A DNA stretch of 14,122 nt. It comes from Bryobacteraceae bacterium. GTDB lineage: Bacteria > Acidobacteriota > Terriglobia > Bryobacterales > Bryobacteraceae. Both the position numbers and the translations under genes were made by a program. The stretch spans positions 1 to 14,122 of the forward strand of contig JADGHK010000021.1 in assembly GCA_019686145.1 (NCBI GenBank), given 5' to 3'. Under the pieces are notes generated by a model. That model had not been told where the DNA came from. It saw only the letters and a list, made by a program, of their open reading frames with translations, and ran no database searches. Position 1 is the stretch's first letter; every line of letters starts with the position of its first letter. Shown here one piece after another: positions 6,942-14,078 of the stretch.

Positions 6942-6972
6942 AAGCTGTAGCGCCTCGGTCCAGGCGCAGCTT
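6942..6972. terminator. Bulged hairpin between convergent genes, likely terminator
   Basis: AAGCT (6942-6946) and GCGCCT (6950-6955) pair with AGGCGC (6962-6967) and AGCTT (6968-6972), with a GTA bulge and a CGGTCC loop: 11 base pairs in all. It lies 20 bases after the DUF2061 stop and 20 bases from the stop of the convergent hydrolase gene, a usual place for a bidirectional terminator. On the plus strand a weak pyrimidine stretch (TTATCTCTC) follows; on the minus strand there is none. Confidence 0.5.
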
Positions 6973-6992
6973 ATCTCTCAGCGATTGGACAG

Positions 6993-7826
6993 TTAGGGAA
7001 GCTGGAATACCGCGAAGACCGGGAAATGGTCGGAAGGCCATCTTCCATCCTTCCCATCCGCGACCGTTTCCGCCACAAGAGCCTTCCAGGGTCCCTTCCA
7101 CAGAATCCAGTCGATTCTGGATGCCGAAGGTTGCCCCTTGAATCCGTGGAATGTACCAGTTGGACCGAAACGTTTCCCCGCAGACTCCCAGGCATCTTTG
7201 TATCCGTTCGTCAGGATCCGGTAGGGTTCGTTGCCTGCATTCGTATTAAAGTCACCCGTGATCACTACTGGCACACCGGCGGGAAGCTTGGCCAGCCGCG
7301 AATGAATGAGTTCTGCGCACTTCACTCGCGCCGGCTCGTCGATGGATCGGTGCGGGAAGTGAGTGTTGTAGAAGTAGAACTTCCGCTTCGAGGAAACGAT
7401 CTCGAAAAGGCCCCAGGTCACCATGCGCGGGAGACTCATGCCCCAGGCGTCGCTACCGGGCTTCTCCGGAGTTTCCGAAAGCCAGAAATTCCCGGAATCG
7501 AGGAGCTTGAGCTTGTCCTTCCGGTAGAAAACGCCCATGTGCTCGTCTTCGTGGTTGCCGCGCCGGCTCAAGCCGAACCACGTGTATTCCGGGAGCTTCT
7601 CCACGATGTACTGCCCCTGCTCGTAGTACAGCTCCTGTGTACCCAGCACGTCGGGGTTCTTCTGGCGGACTGTCTCGACCAGCAAGTCGCGCCGGTACTC
7701 CCATTGGTTCGGGCCGTCGCCCTTGGCCGGGTATCGAACATTAAACGACATCACCCGGAGTTCTTCGGCCTGGAGGGGAAGCATGAAGAGAACCGGCAAC
7801 AGGAAGATGGTTCGACGAGACCTCAT
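6993..7826 (-). CDS. Exported endonuclease/exonuclease/phosphatase-family hydrolase
   Basis: A 277-residue Mg-dependent phosphodiesterase or phosphatase of the EEP (DNase I-like) superfamily. The frame opens with a TTG at 7850, but the ATG at 7826 is preferred: AAGGA precedes it by 11 bases, and it begins a clear signal peptide (MRSRRTIFLLPVLFMLPLQA, cleavage after residue 20). Motifs in order: Asn29 in SFNVRY, Glu65 in TQELYYE, His156 in YNTHFPH, Asp192 and Asn194 in GDFNTN, Asp239 in SRIDWIL, and Asp266-His267 in PSDHFPV. All expected catalytic and metal positions are present. Exported members of this group act on phosphoesters of lipids, sugars or nucleic acids; the substrate is not readable. 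It is 27 bases downstream of the amidase gene on the same strand, probably one transcript. Confidence 0.88.
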   Translation of the reverse strand: MRSRRTIFLLPVLFMLPLQAEELRVMSFNVRYPAKGDGPNQWEYRRDLLVETVRQKNPDVLGTQELYYEQGQYIVEKLPEYTWFGLSRRGNHEDEHMGVFYRKDKLKLLDSGNFWLSETPEKPGSDAWGMSLPRMVTWGLFEIVSSKRKFYFYNTHFPHRSIDEPARVKCAELIHSRLAKLPAGVPVVITGDFNTNAGNEPYRILTNGYKDAWESAGKRFGPTGTFHGFKGQPSASRIDWILWKGPWKALVAETVADGKDGRWPSDHFPVFAVFQLP

Positions 7827-7853
7827 TATTGTTTCAATCCTTGTTTCCAATCG

Positions 7854-9260
7854 CTAGCTGAGATATTCCGGCGGACCGGCGAAGGGCCCTCGGGCTGCCT
7901 CCAGCCGAACGCCTGCTTCGAGAAGAAGCTCCTCGGTCCATGGCGCGCCGACCAACTGCACGCCTACCGGTAGTTTATCCGAGGTGAGCGTGATTGGAAC
8001 GACCAGCCCGGGCATTCCGAAGAGGTTGAAAGGCGTCACGGGAGCCATTGCCTCGAGGAGTTCGATTTCGCCTTGAGGGGTTTTCCAGCGGCGCTCTCCG
8101 TGGCGCCAGGCAGCAACGCCGCACGCCGGAAGCAGCAGAATCGGAAACTTCTCCATCTGGCGCAAGAGAGAGGCGCGCATCTTATCCCGGATCGCCAGTT
8201 GCGTCACGATTTCACGCCCCGTGGGCTCCGGACGCCCCTCCGTTCGCCGGAGCAGTTCGAGCCCCGACGAATGGCACTCGGACTCGCGCCCTGCGATCAT
8301 CTCCCTGGTAAAAGCGGCCGGCACATCGATGAAGAAAAACGACCAGACCTCGGTCGCGCGCTCGACACCGTGAGGCCGAAAGGGCTCTACGGGGATGCCG
8401 CACTCCTCGAGCAGCTTCCCTGCCCTCAAAACGGCCTCCCGCATTTCAGGCTGAACAGGCACATTGTTCCAGTTCTCCATCAGCCCGACCCGCACGCCCT
8501 CCAGGCCGGTCGTCCGAAGCGGAACAGGAGCCGAGAAGGGATCCTCCGGATCGTGGCCGGAAAGGACTTCGAACAGCAGGCGCAGGTCCGCAACATTGCG
8601 AGCCATCGGTCCCGCGACGCCGAGCAGACCGCCCGGATGAGCGATCTCCGGGAAGTGTCCCGCCGCAGACACGCGTCCTGGCGTGGGCTTTAGCCCGGCG
8701 ATCCCCGAAAAGTGGGCGGGGATGCGGATGGAGCCGCCCCCGTCGCTGCCGATGCCTCCTGCGGAGCAGAAGCTGGCAATGGCCGCGGATTCCCCGCCGC
8801 TCGATCCGCCCGGTGTCCTCTCGAGATTCCAGGGGTTGTTGGTCCGGCCGATGATCCGGTTGTCGGTCTCCCAGTTATACAGAAACTCAGGCGTATTCGT
8901 CTTTCCGAGAATGATAGCGCCGGCAGCGCGAAGCCGCCGGACAGCAGTCGAATCGCGCTGCGCGACGTGCTTGCAACGGAGGAGGCTTCCGCAGAGGGTC
9001 GGCACGCCTTCGATATCAAAGCTGTCTTTCACCGTGACGGGAACGCCGTGCAGAGGGCCGGTCGGGCTGCCATCAACCACCGCCTGCTCTGCTCTCTTTG
9101 CGGCGTTCCGAGCCTCCTCGTGAAACAGGCGGACAAAGGCGTTGATCGCTCTGTTGTGCTTCTCAATCTGACAGAGGTGCGCCTCGACCAGTTCGACAGG
9201 CGACAACTGGCGTGATTGGACGAGAGACGCCATCTCACGCAAACTCAGGCGGTGTGGCAT
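7854..9260 (-). CDS. Amidase signature-family amidase (GatA-like)
   Basis: A 468-residue amidase signature enzyme that hydrolyses a carboxamide through a Ser-cisSer-Lys triad. Lys78 lies in VTVKDSFDIEG, the cis-serine Ser153 in PGGSSGGE and the nucleophile Ser177 in GSDGGGSIRIPA. The 24-residue spacing between the two serines equals that of GatA, and the GLKPTPGRVS segment follows as in the family. There is no signal peptide, so it is cytoplasmic. GatA itself is normally found with gatC or gatB; neither is present here, so a stand-alone amidase is more likely than the tRNA amidotransferase subunit, though similarity alone does not exclude the latter. It leads a minus-strand pair with the exported hydrolase gene and is divergent from moeA, with 68 bases between the two starts. 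Confidence 0.88.
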   Translation of the reverse strand: MPHRLSLREMASLVQSRQLSPVELVEAHLCQIEKHNRAINAFVRLFHEEARNAAKRAEQAVVDGSPTGPLHGVPVTVKDSFDIEGVPTLCGSLLRCKHVAQRDSTAVRRLRAAGAIILGKTNTPEFLYNWETDNRIIGRTNNPWNLERTPGGSSGGESAAIASFCSAGGIGSDGGGSIRIPAHFSGIAGLKPTPGRVSAAGHFPEIAHPGGLLGVAGPMARNVADLRLLFEVLSGHDPEDPFSAPVPLRTTGLEGVRVGLMENWNNVPVQPEMREAVLRAGKLLEECGIPVEPFRPHGVERATEVWSFFFIDVPAAFTREMIAGRESECHSSGLELLRRTEGRPEPTGREIVTQLAIRDKMRASLLRQMEKFPILLLPACGVAAWRHGERRWKTPQGEIELLEAMAPVTPFNLFGMPGLVVPITLTSDKLPVGVQLVGAPWTEELLLEAGVRLEAARGPFAGPPEYLS

Positions 9261-9274
9261 AAGTCCCAGTGTCC

Positions 9275-9284
9275 TGCGATCGCA
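9275..9284. promoter_or_regulatory. Perfect palindrome TGCGATCGCA in the amidase/moeA divergent region
   Basis: A 10-base perfect palindrome 14 bases upstream of the amidase start and 44 bases upstream of the moeA start. Its place between divergent starts would suit an operator, but GATC-centred palindromes also occur by chance in GC-rich DNA. Confidence 0.25.
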
Positions 9285-9316
9285 CCGGCCTCACAACTCC
9301 CCCTCCCTCAGCGCGC

Positions 9317-9322
9317 TAGAAT
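9317..9322 (+). promoter_or_regulatory. Putative -10 box for a leaderless moeA transcript
   Basis: TAGAAT lies 6 bases upstream of the GTG start of moeA, the same spacing as the TATAAT before the DUF2061 gene. No Shine-Dalgarno is seen before the GTG and no convincing -35 box is visible. Confidence 0.35.
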
Positions 9323-9328
9323 GGCCTC

Positions 9329-10522
9329 GTGGCGACGTACCACTTTCTCGAGGCGCGACAGTGCGTCCTCGAGCAGATTCTTGCAGCGCGAGGCGTACCA
9401 GGCGTCGAAAAGGTCTCGCTGGCCGACGCTGCCGGACGCGTCCTGGCTGAACCCGTTTGCGCAGACCGCGACTATCCTCCCCTTGCACGGTCCATTCGAG
9501 ATGGATTCGCCGTTCGAGCCTCCGGCTTTACAGGATCGGCGCGGGTCGTGGGAGAGGTCCGGGCCGGGGAGCAGTTCCGGGGCGAGGTCGGAGAAGGCGA
9601 AGCAGTTGAGATCATGACGGGCGCCCCGGTTCCCGACGGAGCCGACGCCGTCATCATGGTGGAGCACGTCGAGCGAAGCGGCGATCGTATCACCACGACG
9701 CGGAAAGTTTCACCGGGCGATTTCATCAACCCGCGCGGCTCTGAAGCTGCGCGAGGAGCTGTAATTCTCCCTCGCGGGAAACGCATCGGATTCGCCGAAA
9801 TCGCGGCCCTTGCAATGACGGGTGTAACCGAAGTTCCGGTCTATCTCAAACCGCGCGTGGCGATTCTTGCGACGGGAGACGAGATTGTCCCCGTGGAGGC
9901 TGTGCCGCACGAGTATCAAATTCGAAACTCGAACGCCTGCTCGCTGGCGGTGCAGGTCCAGAATGCGGGCGGAGAACCTGTGATTCTGCCGGTTGCGCCC
10001 GATGAATTCGAGGCGACGCGGAAACTGATCGAACAGGGTCTCACGTTCGATCTTCTGCTGCTGTCCGGCGGCGTCTCAGCCGGTAAGTACGACATTGTCG
10101 AGAGGGTGCTCCTCTCCCTGGGAGCCAAATTCTACTTCGACCGGGTGTTAATCCAACCCGGCCAGCCTCTGGTGTTCGGCCGTGTCCAGGGCCGCTTCTT
10201 CTTCGGACTCCCGGGAAACCCTGCCTCCACAATGGTCACGTTCGAGATCTTTGCGAAGGCTGCTGTGGAACTGCTTGGAGGCCAGTGCAGCGTAAACCTT
10301 CCGATCCTGTACACAAGGCTTGCCACAGACTTTCGTCATAAGCCAGGACTTACCCGCTTCCTGCCAGCGCGGCTCAGCGAGGACGGAACCCAGCTCGCCC
10401 CTGTTCCGTGGCAAGGATCAAGCGACGTGGTTGCCATTGCGAACGCAAACGCGTGGCTGGTAGCCAAAGCCGACCAGGAAGAATACCGCGCCGGCGACTG
10501 GATCCAGGTGCTCATCCGATGA
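9329..10522 (+). CDS. moeA: Molybdopterin molybdenumtransferase MoeA
   Basis: A 397-residue protein of normal MoeA length. MoeA inserts molybdate into adenylylated molybdopterin to make the active cofactor in the cytoplasm. Family marks in order: the N-terminal DAAGRVLAEPVCADRDYPP, the RDGFAV loop (usually MDGYA, so the Met is Arg here), EIMTGAPVPDGADAVIMVE, the domain III entry VAILATGDEIVP, NSNACSLA, SGGVSAGKYDIVE, and FGLPGNPAS near the end of domain III. A C-terminal beta domain (RFLPARL ... GSSDVVAIANANAW) completes the protein. The start is a GTG with ATYHFLEARQ following; a later start would cut the N-terminal helix. It is first in the operon: its TGA overlaps the moaC ATG as ATGA. Confidence 0.95.
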   Translation: MATYHFLEARQCVLEQILAARGVPGVEKVSLADAAGRVLAEPVCADRDYPPLARSIRDGFAVRASGFTGSARVVGEVRAGEQFRGEVGEGEAVEIMTGAPVPDGADAVIMVEHVERSGDRITTTRKVSPGDFINPRGSEAARGAVILPRGKRIGFAEIAALAMTGVTEVPVYLKPRVAILATGDEIVPVEAVPHEYQIRNSNACSLAVQVQNAGGEPVILPVAPDEFEATRKLIEQGLTFDLLLLSGGVSAGKYDIVERVLLSLGAKFYFDRVLIQPGQPLVFGRVQGRFFFGLPGNPASTMVTFEIFAKAAVELLGGQCSVNLPILYTRLATDFRHKPGLTRFLPARLSEDGTQLAPVPWQGSSDVVAIANANAWLVAKADQEEYRAGDWIQVLIR

Positions 10523-10986
10523 ACCGGCTCTCTCACTTCGATGATGCGGGCGCAGCTCGCATGGTCGACGTCTCCGAAAAGGCTTCCACACGCCGGACGG
10601 CCCGGGCAGAAGCGTTTGTGCGGATCCGTCCCGAAGTGCTGGCAAAGCTGCCTGAGAATCCGAAGGGCAACCCGCTCGAAGTCGCACGAATTGCCGGTGT
10701 CATGGCTGCGAAGAAGACTTCGGAATTGATTCCGCTCTGCCACCCGCTGGCGCTCACGCACGCGGATGTCGAGGTGGAGGTGGAAGCCGAGGGCGTTCGA
10801 ATCACCGCGTCAGCAGCGACGACGGGGCCGACCGGAGTCGAAATGGAAGCGATGACTGCGGCATCGGTCGCCGCCCTGACCGTTTATGACATGACCAAAG
10901 CCATGGACAAGTCCATCAGCATCGAGCACGTGCATCTCCTCGAAAAGACAGGCGGCAAGAGCGGAACGTACCGGAGGGGTGACTGA
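10519..10986 (+). CDS. moaC: Cyclic pyranopterin monophosphate synthase MoaC
   Basis: A 155-residue protein, the usual MoaC length. It converts the MoaA product 3',8-cyclo-7,8-dihydro-GTP to cyclic pyranopterin monophosphate, the first stable Moco precursor. Seen in the sequence: the typical start LSHFDDAGAARMVDVSEK, KKTSELIPLCHPL with His75, GPTGVEMEAMTAASVAAL and YDMTKAMDK with Asp124 and Lys127, matching the catalytic Asp128/Lys131 of E. coli MoaC. The frame is open back to 10408 inside moeA, but the ATG at 10519 overlaps the moeA stop by four bases (ATGA) and begins the conserved part. Its own stop overlaps the mogA ATG by one base. The partner moaA is not in the window. Confidence 0.96.
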   Translation: MNRLSHFDDAGAARMVDVSEKASTRRTARAEAFVRIRPEVLAKLPENPKGNPLEVARIAGVMAAKKTSELIPLCHPLALTHADVEVEVEAEGVRITASAATTGPTGVEMEAMTAASVAALTVYDMTKAMDKSISIEHVHLLEKTGGKSGTYRRGD

Positions 10987-11495
10987 TGTACCGCGCAGCA
11001 GTGCTGACGATCAGCGACTCCGTTCACCAGGGAGTTCGAAAGGATCTCTCCGGACCGGCAGTCAAGGCAAGGCTGGAAGAACTTGGGTGGGTGGTCGAGG
11101 ACGTCGAGGTACTCCCGGACGAGGCGGCAGCCATCTCCTCGCGGCTTGTCGAAATCGCCGCCGGCGGCCGGGTTGGGGCGATCTTTACCACGGGCGGCAC
11201 GGGCGTAGCGCTCCGCGACGTCACTCCGGAAGCGACCCGGGCCGTGATCGACCGCGAAATTCCAGGGCTGGCGGAGGTGATGCGCGCCGAGGGGCGGAAG
11301 CATACGCCGTTCGCGGCGCTTTCGCGAGGGATCGCAGGCAGCCGCGGCCGTGTACTGATTGTAAACTTGCCAGGATCGCCCAAAGGCGCGGTCCAGTCTC
11401 TGGATGTTATTGTGGGAGTAGTACCGCATGTTCTGGACCTCTTGAGCGGCAAGACCGCACATGAGAGTGAATCGAAACGGGACATGGTAGTTTGA
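10986..11495 (+). CDS. mogA: Molybdopterin adenylyltransferase, MogA/MoaB type
   Basis: A 169-residue MoCF-domain protein that activates molybdopterin by adenylylation before MoeA acts. Motifs: VLTISDSVHQG at the N terminus, DLSGPAVKARLEELG, LPDE with Asp45, FTTGGTGVALRDVTPEAT with Asp78, MRAEG, AALSRGIAG and VNLPGSPKGA. These agree with both MogA and MoaB; the two are hard to separate by motif, and the gene symbol reflects the expected role beside moeA. The ATG overlaps the moaC stop as TGATG, so translation is coupled. The next gene starts 20 bases after its stop. Confidence 0.92.
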   Translation: MYRAAVLTISDSVHQGVRKDLSGPAVKARLEELGWVVEDVEVLPDEAAAISSRLVEIAAGGRVGAIFTTGGTGVALRDVTPEATRAVIDREIPGLAEVMRAEGRKHTPFAALSRGIAGSRGRVLIVNLPGSPKGAVQSLDVIVGVVPHVLDLLSGKTAHESESKRDMVV

Positions 11496-11515
11496 CGTCA
11501 GAAGGAAGGTCCAAA

Positions 11516-12613
11516 ATGCGAGCCCTACGTTCTGTACTCGCCCCTTTGGTGTGCCTCTCGCTAGCGGCTCAGCAGCCCGCTCCTAACCCTCCCCGGCAGG
11601 AAGGCGAGACACCGGGGAACGAGCATGTCATCCGGGCCACCGTCAACGTTGTGGTCGCGCCGGTGACCGTGCTGGACAAGAACGGACAGTTTGTCACGGG
11701 CTTGCAGCCGCATGATTTCCGTCTTTATGACAACGAGATCCTGCAGGACATTAACGAGGACATCGCTTTCCAGCCGCTAAGCGTCGTTGTCGCTGTCCAG
11801 GCCAACTGGCGCGTGGATTCGATGCTCCCCAAGATCCGGAAGGCAGGTCATCTGTTGCAGCCTCTGGTAACGGGCGAGCAGGGGGAAGTCGCGGTGATCT
11901 CCTTTGATCACCAGATCAGGCTGCATCAGGATTTCACCTCGGATCCCGACAAGATTCAGGAGGCATTCGAGAAGATCAAAGCTGGCAGCAATACTCACGT
12001 CCTGGTCGATGCTGTCAGCTATGCTTCCCGCATGCTCCGAAAGCGCCCGAACAATCGCCGCAAGGTGATTCTGCTGATCAGCGAGACCCGCGACGGCGGC
12101 AGCGAGGGCAATGTCCGTGATGCGATCACCGACCTTCAACTGGACAACGTCAGCCTGTACTCGGTGAACATCAACCGCGCGGTCGCCGCGCTGACGCAAA
12201 AACCCGCATACCCGCGGCCCGATCCGCTTCCGCCGACGGCCCGGCCGATGCCTCCAGGGGCAGCCGTGACGCCGGAAACGGTTGCCGGACTCCATGCGGC
12301 GCCCGGGCAGGCGGCCAATATCGCCCCGCTGATCCGCGAGATCTTCGTGCAGGTGAAGTCCCTCTTTATCGATAACCCCGTCGAAGTCTTCACGAAGTTC
12401 ACGGGCGGGCGCGAGTATGCCTTCGTAACGCAGAAGGATCTGGAGCGTGCGATCCTCGATATCGGCGAGGAGCTGCACAGCCAGTACCTGCTCAGCTACA
12501 ACCCGAACAACAAGCTCGAGGGCGGCTTCCACGCGATCCGGGTGGAAGTGAACCGGCCCAACTTGACGATTCGAACCCGGCCCGGCTACTGGCTGGCGGC
12601 AGTCCCAGAGTAA
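11516..12613 (+). CDS. Secreted VWFA-related domain protein (acidobacterial type, TIGR03436-like)
   Basis: A 365-residue exported protein. A TTG at 11492 would overlap mogA, but the ATG at 11516 is chosen because GGAAGG (11504-11509) lies 6 bases before it and a signal peptide starts there (MRALRSVLAPLVCLSLAA, cleavage near residue 18-19). The family's N-terminal strands are clear: VNVVVAPVTVLDKNGQFVTG, then LQPHDFRLYDNEILQDI. The VWA fold follows, and the protein ends with LHSQYLLSYNPNN ... IRTRPGYW, as in the acidobacterial family. The metal-binding DxSxS of VWA domains is expected after SVVVAV (about residue 95) but reads QANWR, so the MIDAS site appears lost. A proline-rich loop (PRPDPLPPTARPMPPG) is inserted around 234-248. 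It sits last in the Moco operon and may be co-transcribed; a functional link is not evident. Such proteins are thought to mediate extracellular protein contacts. Confidence 0.88.
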   Translation: MRALRSVLAPLVCLSLAAQQPAPNPPRQEGETPGNEHVIRATVNVVVAPVTVLDKNGQFVTGLQPHDFRLYDNEILQDINEDIAFQPLSVVVAVQANWRVDSMLPKIRKAGHLLQPLVTGEQGEVAVISFDHQIRLHQDFTSDPDKIQEAFEKIKAGSNTHVLVDAVSYASRMLRKRPNNRRKVILLISETRDGGSEGNVRDAITDLQLDNVSLYSVNINRAVAALTQKPAYPRPDPLPPTARPMPPGAAVTPETVAGLHAAPGQAANIAPLIREIFVQVKSLFIDNPVEVFTKFTGGREYAFVTQKDLERAILDIGEELHSQYLLSYNPNNKLEGGFHAIRVEVNRPNLTIRTRPGYWLAAVPE

Positions 12614-12700
12614 TCCCCCGTTTCAACCCGCCACATTTTTTAACCAGGTGGAGGGAATACACCGCCGGCTTGCCACGCATCGAATCTGTAGAGGTGGGTT

Positions 12701-13375
12701 GTGTCAAGAGCGGCGATTGCAAAAGTCATCCCGGCTCTTCTGGGTCTGATCAGCGCTGGCGTCATCATTAAAACTGTGACGGGGGACTCGCCAGGCACGG
12801 GTTTTCCAGACCCCGTCGTCGATATCAGCAAGCAGACGGAAAAAGGGAAGGCGTTCTTCGCAGGCGGGTGCTTCTGGTGTCTGGAAGCTCTCTTTGAGCA
12901 GCTTTCGGGCGTCGAAGCAGTGACATGCGGGTATGCCGGCGGAAAGCCACAGGACGCCCGGTACGAGCTGGTGCATACGGGACAAACCGATCACGCCGAA
13001 GCGATCGAAATCACCTACGATCCGTCGAAGATTTCCTACGGTCAGCTATTGAAGGTCTTCTTCAGCGTGGCGCACGACCCCACCCAGTTGAATCGCCAGG
13101 GCCCTGATTTCGGGCGCCAGTTTCGCTCGTCGATCTTTTACATCGACGCGCAGCAGAAGCGGGTAGCCGAAGCTTACATCTCCCAGCTCGAAAAAGCGAG
13201 GGTCTATCCGAAGCCGATTGTCACCGAGGTAGTAGAGTTGAAGGGTTTTTATCCCGCCGAAGACTACCATCAGGATTTCGCGAAGAACAACCCGGACCAC
13301 CCTTACGTCTTGATGCATGCCGTGCCGAAGGTGAAGAAGCTCCGTAAGGAATTTGCCTCCCGGCTAAAGGACTAG
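12701..13375 (+). CDS. msrA: Membrane-anchored or exported peptide-methionine (S)-S-oxide reductase MsrA
   Basis: A 224-residue MsrA that reduces methionine-S-sulfoxide in proteins. The catalytic Cys57 is in AGGCFWCLE; further marks are CGYAGG (76-81), GQTDHAEAIEITYDP, VAHDPTQLNRQGPDFGRQFRS and AEDYHQDF. The GTG start at 12701 follows GAGGTGGG (12691-12698). About 45 residues precede the enzyme domain, with a hydrophobic helix at about 5-24, which suggests a signal anchor and action in the periplasm. The C-terminal recycling cysteines of E. coli MsrA are absent: where many relatives have PYC, this one has PYVLMHAVPKV. Reduction of the sulfenic acid would have to use Cys60, the less usual Cys76, or an outside reductant. 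It is the first of a plus-strand pair with rpiB. Confidence 0.92.
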   Translation: MSRAAIAKVIPALLGLISAGVIIKTVTGDSPGTGFPDPVVDISKQTEKGKAFFAGGCFWCLEALFEQLSGVEAVTCGYAGGKPQDARYELVHTGQTDHAEAIEITYDPSKISYGQLLKVFFSVAHDPTQLNRQGPDFGRQFRSSIFYIDAQQKRVAEAYISQLEKARVYPKPIVTEVVELKGFYPAEDYHQDFAKNNPDHPYVLMHAVPKVKKLRKEFASRLKD

Positions 13376-13438
13376 CCGCCCGATCACCGTCGCAAAGCCG
13401 GCTGTTTTCGCCTACTATGCGAAGAGGAGCGACTCGCG

Positions 13439-13897
13439 ATGCGGATTGTGCTCGGTGCGGACCATGCCGGCTATGAGATGAAGCAGGACCTCGTCGACTA
13501 CGTTCGGACGTTGGGGCACCAGGTGCTCGACGTGGGCACTTACGGGAAGGACCCGGCGGACTACCCGGACTTCGCAGCCAAAGTCGCCGAAGCGATCCGT
13601 AACGGGGATGCGGATCGGGGCATTCTGATCTGCGGCAGCGGCGTAGGCGCGTCCGTAGCCGCGAATAAGATACCGGGCATCCGCGCCGGCCTGTGCCACG
13701 ATACGTACTCCGCTCACCAGGGAGTGGAGCACGATGATATGAATGTCCTCGTGATCGGTTCTCGCGTGATTGCCGGGCACCTTGCTCGCGAGCTCGTGCA
13801 CGCTTACCTCGGCGCGAGATTCAGCGGGGGGGAGCGCCACGTTCGCCGCCTGCAAAAAGTGAAAGCCCTCGAAGACCGCTTCGCCACATGCCGCTAG
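13439..13897 (+). CDS. rpiB: Ribose-5-phosphate isomerase B (RpiB/LacAB family)
   Basis: A 152-residue cytoplasmic isomerase that interconverts ribose 5-phosphate and ribulose 5-phosphate in the pentose phosphate pathway. It has the early GADHAGYEMKQ, DVGTYG, DYPDFAAKVA, the catalytic Cys65 in ICGSGVGASVAANK, IRAGLCHDTYSAHQGVEHDDMNVLVIGSRVI and a C-terminal helix. The substrate-binding pattern is intact, including Asp8 and His9 and the anion-hole loop GSGVG. The ribosome site GAGGAG (13424-13429) stands 9 bases before the ATG. It is 63 bases beyond msrA. The family also contains allose- and galactose-6-phosphate isomerases, but the motifs and the single-gene form favour RpiB. Confidence 0.95.
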   Translation: MRIVLGADHAGYEMKQDLVDYVRTLGHQVLDVGTYGKDPADYPDFAAKVAEAIRNGDADRGILICGSGVGASVAANKIPGIRAGLCHDTYSAHQGVEHDDMNVLVIGSRVIAGHLARELVHAYLGARFSGGERHVRRLQKVKALEDRFATCR

Positions 13898-14078
13898 CAC
13901 CCCGGAGCGTGCGCCCTCCTCGGGGAAACCAAGCCGCCGCCGACCGGCTGGAATCCAGAATTTTCCTTGAAGAGAAAAACCAAACCTGTGTGAGCCATGC
14001 CAGTCGGAATCAACGCCATTACTTGCTGGAAGGCGAATGCGGCCGCATCCGACCTGCCAAGTCTCGAGGAGGAAGATC

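Noticed and set aside
7026..7973. Long plus-strand open frame (315 codons) opposite the exported hydrolase gene
   Set aside because: It is antisense to a gene with all EEP catalytic motifs, has no recognisable domain and crosses into the amidase gene; it is a GC-driven shadow.
8073..8693. Plus-strand open frame of 206 codons inside the amidase gene
   Set aside because: Antisense to an intact amidase with its full catalytic triad; Arg/Pro-rich composition is typical of a shadow frame.
7854..9260. Amidase as GatA subunit of the glutamyl-tRNA amidotransferase
   Set aside because: The motifs fit, but no gatB or gatC is adjacent and the partner gene is an exported hydrolase, so the general amidase name is safer.
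9261..9328. Molybdenum-cofactor riboswitch upstream of moeA
   Set aside because: The intergenic space is only 68 bases and the probable transcript has no leader, leaving no room for the known Moco RNA structure.
13413..13418. TACTAT as a -10 box for rpiB
   Set aside because: No matching -35 box is seen, and it lies only 20 bases before an ATG with its own ribosome site, so co-transcription with msrA is as likely.
13902..13924. Possible terminator hairpin after rpiB (CCCCGGAG with CTCCTCGGGG)
   Set aside because: Pairing needs a two-base bulge, gives only 5+3 base pairs and no T-run follows; too weak to call.
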